The position numbers and the translations under genes are program-made. Positions 57,795-64,000 of a DNA stretch of 64,000 nucleotides are shown one piece after another. Source of the DNA: Macrotrachela quadricornifera (Eukaryota > Rotifera > Eurotatoria > Philodinida > Philodinidae); contig JAJEKB010020254.1 of assembly GCA_022393335.1 (NCBI GenBank), positions 1-64,000 on the forward strand. The letters run 5' to 3'. How positions within the stretch are numbered: the stretch's first letter is position 1; each line of letters begins with the position of its first letter. The notes beneath the pieces are model-generated. The model was given only the letters and a program-made list of their open reading frames with translations, did no database searches and was not told where the DNA came from.

Positions 57795-58477
57795 AGAGTG
57801 AAAACAATTATCATTTATTACAGTGATCCGAATCACTTTTACATTCGTAATATTGATACATTAAATTTGCGAAGAAATGACATTTTTTATTTTTATTTTT
57901 GTTTTGAAGTTCATGAATGAGAAAGATGATTGACTAGTTCGACTATAAATATTCATTTTTGAAAAAGTTCGTCTTGTCTGAATAACCATTCAATCTGGTG
58001 CCATCTGACTAACAATTATTCTTAGTGATTTCAAGCAATTAAAATGAACCTTGAAAAGTACATGGATCAATTACAGACAAAATCGTTCTTATACACAAAT
58101 ATACCAAGAGGTATAGATAAAATGGCAGGGTCTTTATTTTCACTGTTTCGCTTTACTTAATTGTTTCTCTTACTTTTTTTTCTAATCAAAATATGTGTCG
58201 TGAAGTGCTCTGCAAAATAGTATATTTCATTTAAGTAATTTAGTTTTCATTATTTTATAAAAACCTATAAAATTGTTTTTTAAAACTGAACGTCACTGTC
58301 CAAAAGAGATTTTCAGCGTAACGTTTCATACAAAGTAGAATTCATGGCATAGTGATTTGAATTGATTATTTGAGCCAATCTGATGCTAAAAGGCAGTGAA
58401 ACATCAAAATTACCTGCTAAAAAGGAATGTAATTTACTCTATTTAGAATGAATTCTACTTTATACAAAACGTTGCAC

Positions 58478-59490
58478 TCACGAGGCACAGTGAGGAGCTT
58501 TCGCATACGCAGGCGGACGTACGGTTTTTTTTATCAGAAATGGCTTTCTTTTGCTAATAAATAACTGTATACCACTCAGAGAACCATCCTTAAGAAAATA
58601 AAAGGTTTTTTCAAAAAAACATTTTTCGGCAAAATTGAATTTCACGAAAATGACTCTTTTTATATATGATCCGATGCAGATTGACGGGGTGATCCTGAAT
58701 ATCGCCTTAGTTTTTTTTTTCAAAGTGTGATATCCATGCCTAAAACTGGATTTTCGGTCAAAAACCGTGGTTTTTGGAAAATCTGCAGAATAGCCTAGAA
58801 ACAACTTCACGAGTTGGCGCTATTATCAACATTAGAGTACATATGTAGAAGTATCTGGTAAAAATTTAAGCTCGATCGGACGCTACCCGTCTGTAGGGTT
58901 TACAAAGTCCGAAACGGCAAGGTTTCAGGCCTGGATCTACTGTAAACATGGGTCAAAATTTTCATTAAAAGCTGTTATATATATATAATTCGATGCAACT
59001 CGATGAGCTGATTCTGAATATCACCTTAGTTTTCCTTCAAAATGTAACACAGGTGCCTAAAACTGGATATACATCCAGGAGTATGTGGTAAAAATACGCG
59101 GTTGATCAGACGTTACCTCATTGTAGGGTTTACGATATACAGAACGGTATATTTTCAGATAAGTTTCGGGACCCGAGATCTTTTGTTTTCTACTCTATTA
59201 TAAATTCAATTTGGATCAGTTTTTTTTTAACACAAGGACCACCTATGAGGAAGCTTTTGTGATATCGTTTGCTTGTGCAATATTGTTTCATATTGCGGAG
59301 CGGATTCACTTTTTTTATTTATGCTGATTTCTAGGTCCAAGCCTTGGTAGGCTATTTTCTTGGGCTCTATAAAACTTTGAGAATCGCTATTTTAGGAAAT
59401 GATAGATCATATATGTATGTATCTACGCAAACGGTTAGATTCTGCAAAATAATACTTTCGTATATGTCCGCCTGGCTCCCCACTGTGTAC
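58478..59490. mobile_element. Repeat element with internal direct repeats of about 310 bp spacing
   Basis: Near the left end GGCACAGTGAGGAG and CAGGCGGACGTACG are mirrored near the right end (about 59455-59490) by TGTCCGCCTGGCTCC and CCACTGTGTACC. Inside, TGATCCTGAATATCGCCTTA (about 58690) and TGATTCTGAATATCACCTTA (about 59001) begin two diverged direct copies that also share GCCTAAAACTGGAT and TGTAGGGTTTAC. The minus ORF 58478-58810 is repeat-derived. Confidence 0.55.
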
Positions 59491-59869
59491 CCCAGGTAAA
59501 ATTCGATGAAAAATGAAAGGTATGAAACCAAGCTGAAACAAATTTTTTCTAACTCAGTTTTTTGAGCTGATTCTGAATATGACACTTTTGAAAATGATAC
59601 GCGGATGATAGTGTTTGATAATCGTTAAATATGGGTCCTAAAACCATATAAGTGAGCGCTCATGCGTGATAATATGGTAAAAGTGCTTTAGCAGATATCG
59701 ATTTTCGTTTTGAAAATACTCTCAGTAGAGTGAACATGTTGAACCACGTATATGATAAAGAAGTCTTGCTAATACACCTTGCTGAAGTATGCTTTCATAT
59801 GGCTGCAAGAATCACAACTAATAACATGAGGATTTGACCGGAATGATGTCTACCGCTGATCTATTCCGC

Positions 59870-60560
59870 TGTTGGACATTTGAAATTAATACCCAATGCA
59901 TCGTTCGATGCAGAATTGAACGGCCTACGATATGAGTCTATTGATTTGTTTGAAGTTGTGAAATATAATGCATATTTTATTAAAATACCATTGGACAAAT
60001 GCTTTGGTTATGTGCGAAAACTGAGTAATTGTACTTTTTCGGTAGTATTTTGGAACTATAGATGATTCCATATATATCATCTTGTAGAGCAAGTCAAGTT
60101 CTATCAATTGGTGTATAACTTAGTTTGAATTGTGGAAAAAAATTGAAAAAAAAATTAAAAATATAAATATTATATAGCAGTGATTTTTCTCAAAAATAGA
60201 TAAAAAATAGTGTTAGTTGTCAATCTTCGAGTTTATCTTTTGCACCGTGAGAACGTTTTGAAGAAACGCCTAATATATGATTCGATGCAGAATCGAATGG
60301 GCTATAAGATGATGTGTCGATATTTTTGGCAATCGATTTCTCACTAGGTCGTTTGGGCAAATTACTGAGAACTAATGGATTTTTGAAGTTGCCAAAAATA
60401 ATGTATTTTGAGTATTCTCCCTATATTTTGAGACAATTAGAAAATGCCATATAGGCAGTTTTGCAGAGCAACTCAAGCTCTATCGAATGGTATATGACTC
60501 AATTTGATTAAAGAAAAATTTATATGAAAAAAATTCAGAAAACAAAAAAGTTCAATTTTG
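59870..60560. repeat. Two direct copies of an about 300-bp unit
   Basis: GATGCAGAATTGAACGGCCT at 59908 and GATGCAGAATCGAATGGGCT at 60283 start diverged copies. Both later contain AGAGCAAGTCAAGTTCTATC or AGAGCAACTCAAGCTCTATC. They resemble the units at 58.7-59.2 kb, so the whole 58.4-60.6 kb stretch is probably one repeat family. Confidence 0.55.
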
Positions 60561-60719
60561 CCCATTTTTCAGGGTCATTTTTGGGAGTGGTATGGTTCCA
60601 TATACCTTAACTCTCTTAAAGTAAATCTTTAGACCGTTATATTTTGGATTCATATATGGGTCAATAATGCCTAAGTTCCTATGGGGTCAGATCCAAAATC
60701 CGTTGACTCCCATGTTTTG

Positions 60720-62155
60720 ACCTATATAGAAAATCCTTGGTTTTCTCATAGAACGTCTCTTAATTATTAATTAATTAATAAAAACTGACCTCAGATTCAA
60801 AACTCCCGCCTTCAATTACTCTTTGGTCAAGTTTTATGGAAAATAATCCCTTTTATTGTCACCTAATTCTTGGACCAATCAGTGAAGTGCGGATATACAA
60901 TTAAGAAAGCAATCAGACAATTTATGTTTGCAAGACTCTTCTCTACGAGAAATAGAATATCGTTTGATAGAGAATTTCATGAGCCACAAAATCGTATATA
61001 AAACATATAGAAAAATAAGATGGGTATGTCATCCACTGGAAAGATATTTACTTCAGCTGGAGCTGATGAGTATCACTTATAAGTTGATGAGCTGCAAGAA
61101 TAGTACTTACCTGTATGGGTCTCAACGATCTTTACTGACCTACATACTGAGACAAAATGGTCAGTCTAGATATCGAAGTTATCCTAGCAAGGCAGGTTTC
61201 CTAAAACTCTATTCTTGGTCATCGAACCGGCCAAGTGAATGTTTCTTTTTCTCTCTTTTGCCATTGTTCCTGACATATATATATCCACACATTTGACTTA
61301 CTTTTTATTTGACTTTCCCTACAGTCGAAGAAATAATAATCGGTAGTCTTACTAATCATCTTTATCAATTATAACAGCAATTACTGGATTTTTCTTATGC
61401 AAGTTTGATCAAAAACAATCTGTCGTGATTATTGATTAAATGATGTCTTTAAGTTATCATCTTTAATTATTTTTACCCTTTTCTCCTTCATTCTTATATA
61501 AATATATGAATAATTCTGTTCAACTGTCGTTTATTAAATATTTTAACATACATTATTATTTTTCTTTTTCTTTATGCTATTCTATTCTTTTCTCTAAGCA
61601 TATCAAAGAATAAATATCAAAACTATACATCGGTTCTATTATTTTTAAATACAAAAAAGATTTTTGTAATACTTTGGTAAAGTTTTAAAATTGAAGAACG
61701 TTTGATATTTTGATAGATTCAATTATCTATGTATTTGAGAAACTGATTCTCAATTGTAATCATTTTTTATTCTATTCAAATAAATATTAGAGAAGATTTT
61801 AATCTCTTATTCTCATATTAGATTATATATTATTTCTGCATTTGCATTGAATTTCAATGTAAACTAATATTTAGTTCAAAAACTGAATTTAGAATTTGAT
61901 TAAAAATATCAGTATTCATTTGTGCATTTACAATAAATACATTATCTAACATATACCTACGTAAAAAAATGAACTGACTTCTCTTCTAAAATTTAGTTCT
62001 GGCTAACATGAAACGAGATGTAAGTTACCATCTGTTCTAGTTATAAGACATAATAGAACTGTTAAAAGCTTTAACTCAGGATATAGGAACAAACTGTTAT
62101 AATCAACAACAACAACCATGGTTTTTCATGGACAAATAATCTAAATCAGCATTGT
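60720..62155. other. Intergenic stretch before the LDLRa gene
   Basis: It holds a TTAATTAATTAATAA tract near 60765 and a 122-codon ORF (60928-61296) without recognisable motif. The remainder is AT-rich. Confidence 0.4.
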
Positions 62156-62157
62156 CC

Positions 62158-62172
62158 TTAATATATATAAAA
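62158..62172 (+). promoter_or_regulatory. Candidate TATA box of the LDLRa-repeat gene
   Basis: ATATATATAAAAG lies about 80 bp upstream of the ATG at 62247, in a gene-proximal position with no ATG in between. Confidence 0.45.
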
Positions 62173-62246
62173 GTTGAGAGAAAAAAAAATCAAACGCTTC
62201 AAAATCTTTATTCTATTCTTATTACAATTCATTCTAGTATTAGACG

Positions 62247-64000
62247 ATGCTTATCGCCAAAAATTTCTTTTATTTAATTTTATTACATTTGGGAAATTCT
62301 TTTCCTCAAATCAATTTTCATCTTACTGATTGGATAAGTAATAATAAGAACGATGTTGTCATTCAATATGATTGCCTTTATGTTGCTACTACGATCAAAA
62401 ATGAAACTGATCCTCGTCAAATAATTTCTTATTGTCTAACTGAATGGTCATCAAAATGGAATATTTCACAAAATAATTCTCATCAAAAATTAACTTTTGA
62501 TGAACTTTACAAAAAAAATATCACTAGTCAACAATTATATCTTTGGTCAGCACCAATAGATATTATTGAACGTTATCAGTTTTATTTAAATCAATTTTCA
62601 ACTTCAAATGAATCATCTTTAATGGGAACATTATTATTTTATAATTGTACATCACCAAGATTTGGTTCACAATGTCAATATTCTTTTGATTATTATAAAT
62701 CTTATCATTCATCAATAAATGAAATTATTTATGATTTTTATCAAGATGAATACAATCCTACAGATTTAACATGTTATAATCATTTAGTATGCAATCGTGG
62801 ATCTACATCAATATGTCTTGATTGGACTGAAATTTGTGATGGAACTCGTGATTGCCGAGATGGAATTGATGAAGAATCTTGTTGGCAAGTTAAATTTAAC
62901 GGCTGTGAAGAAAATGAATATCAATGTCTTAATGGACAATGCATATCGAAAATATTTTTCCTTGATGGTGGGAATACATTTGAATGTGTCGATAGATCAG
63001 ATGAATTTGCCGTGGGTAAGATAAGTCGTGGGATTACTTCAAGTGTTCATTACGGTGAACCAGCAATTGTAAATGAAGATATTGCATGTCCAGTACGATT
63101 CAAAGATCTCGATTTACAATTGACAAGTTCGTGTCTCTTCAAGCGCAATAAAATATTGGGAGAATTACTATTTGATGACAAACTCAATGGAACATCTGAT
63201 GATTGTCGGTTAGCAGTTAAGTGCCAGTTTAACATGGAAGATGACATGAGTGGAAAATGTGTCACCCTTTGTTCCAATGAACCATGCAAAGCAATAATAA
63301 ATCAGACTTGTCCAGATATGTTCATTGCACCAGCTAGCATAATTGCCTTTGGTCATATGTTTTTTATCTACAATAAAGATGCGATTTTATCCGAAGTTGG
63401 TCTACCACCACCTAATTATATATGCTATGATGATCAACTCTGCGATGGATTATATCTCAAAAAATCATTAATTTCATTCAATAATGCCACATGTCATCGA
63501 CCCGAAGATTTTCCAATAACATTCAATTCAATTCACTGGGGTAGAAGCGATTGGTACGGAGCATTCGTTTTACCACTATATCAGCATCTTTCTCAATGCA
63601 ACAAAATTGTCTCGAATGATTCTGCAAGTTGTAATGAATTGACTATGTATAAATGTCTTAACTCATTAAAATGTATATTAAAAGGTCAAGTTTGTGATCA
63701 AATACGTGATTGTGATTATGGAGATGATGAAGTATGTCCTTTGATCAATGGTTCATGTTCTTCATATGGTATAGAAAATCTTTTCGCATGTATGACAAAC
63801 AAAAGATGCATTACTCAATCATTGGTCAACGATGGTTTCTGCCATTGTGGTCGTGATAAATCAGGTGTGTGTGATGATGAAGATCTAGATATTTACTACA
63901 GTAAAACTCAAATATCATTTCCAACTATATGTGATGGTTTTACAGAATTATCGCCTATTATTATTGATGGAGAAAATGTAACAGATGAAACAGAATGTGA
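62247..64000 (+). CDS. Secretory protein with LDL-receptor class A repeats, runs off the right edge
   Basis: The frame from ATG 62247 is open without a stop to the window end (584 codons). Residues 1-20 form a signal peptide (MLIAKNFFYLILLHLGNSFP). A Cys-poor N-terminal region of about 170 residues follows, then LDLRa-type modules: CNRGSTSICLDWTEICDGTR with IDEESC, then YQCLNGQC with CVDRSDE. After a Cys-rich spacer come MYKCLNSLKC with RDCDYGDDEVC, and CITQSL with GVCDDED. The Asp/Glu-rich ends are the usual calcium sites. Such proteins are secreted or membrane-anchored and bind ligands. An internal GGTAAG at about 63014 could act as a donor, but the frame continues through it. C-terminal domains and any membrane segment lie outside the window. 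Many Asn-X-Ser/Thr sites fit secretion. The family is abundant in bdelloids. Confidence 0.85.
   Translation, partial: MLIAKNFFYLILLHLGNSFPQINFHLTDWISNNKNDVVIQYDCLYVATTIKNETDPRQIISYCLTEWSSKWNISQNNSHQKLTFDELYKKNITSQQLYLWSAPIDIIERYQFYLNQFSTSNESSLMGTLLFYNCTSPRFGSQCQYSFDYYKSYHSSINEIIYDFYQDEYNPTDLTCYNHLVCNRGSTSICLDWTEICDGTRDCRDGIDEESCWQVKFNGCEENEYQCLNGQCISKIFFLDGGNTFECVDRSDEFAVGKISRGITSSVHYGEPAIVNEDIACPVRFKDLDLQLTSSCLFKRNKILGELLFDDKLNGTSDDCRLAVKCQFNMEDDMSGKCVTLCSNEPCKAIINQTCPDMFIAPASIIAFGHMFFIYNKDAILSEVGLPPPNYICYDDQLCDGLYLKKSLISFNNATCHRPEDFPITFNSIHWGRSDWYGAFVLPLYQHLSQCNKIVSNDSASCNELTMYKCLNSLKCILKGQVCDQIRDCDYGDDEVCPLINGSCSSYGIENLFACMTNKRCITQSLVNDGFCHCGRDKSGVCDDEDLDIYYSKTQISFPTICDGFTELSPIIIDGENVTDETEC

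Noticed and set aside
58478..58810. 110-codon minus-strand ORF
   Set aside because: It overlaps the boundary and internal units of the 58.5-59.5 kb repeat element.
60928..61296. 122-codon ORF
   Set aside because: No motif is recognised and no promoter or splice context is convincing. It is a likely chance ORF in a repeat-bearing region.

Overview
The window looks like nuclear DNA of an invertebrate, most probably a bdelloid rotifer. It is AT-rich and gene-sparse. Genes carry short GT-AG introns. The protein families are ones I associate with bdelloids: RING/coiled-coil/NHL and B-box/coiled-coil exons, a secreted LDL-receptor class A repeat protein, a secreted Cu/Zn superoxide dismutase, and a spliced NRPS-like adenylation domain. 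The species assignment is inference. There are no operons, ribosome binding sites or prokaryotic signals.

Layout. 0-7 kb: foldback elements, one nested inside another, then a minus-strand NRPS-like adenylation gene (3001-6577) whose four recognised exons join in phase. 7-19 kb: almost entirely mobile DNA. It includes a 3.4 kb element with about 360-bp inverted arms and a decayed ORF, several foldback/MITE-like elements, GC-rich minisatellite islands and short tandem arrays. 19.3-21.4 kb: a dead non-LTR retrotransposon with reverse transcriptase. 23.3-27.1 kb: a very diverged tandem array with a period near 93 bp. 27.1-29.6 kb: a hAT-like inverted-repeat element with a 400-N assembly gap at the centre of a nested palindrome. 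29.6-31.25 kb: a second AT-rich tandem array. 31.4-35.9 kb: a terminal exon of unknown function, a short opposite-strand exon, and a broken TNP2/EnSpm-type transposase gene. 36.8-37.4 kb: a TTAA-flanked element. 40.5-50.4 kb: a TRIM-like locus. A B-box/coiled-coil exon and a RING/coiled-coil exon lie upstream of one NHL-repeat exon, and both donors are in phase with its acceptor. 50.8-51.7 kb: hAT transposase remnant. 54.0-55.3 kb: secreted Cu/Zn SOD with a possible Cys-rich C-terminal exon. 56.5 and 57.3 kb: two unrecognised coding pieces. 58.4-60.6 kb: repeats. 62.2 kb to the right edge: an open LDLRa-repeat secretory protein that continues out of the window.

The host genes do not form one pathway. 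The SOD and LDLRa proteins are secretory, the RING/NHL protein is a likely cytosolic ubiquitin ligase, and the NRPS-like protein would activate an amino or aryl acid. The most striking property of the window is the number of long inverted-repeat elements (about 15), most without a recognisable transposase. Several fall into families that recur across the window.
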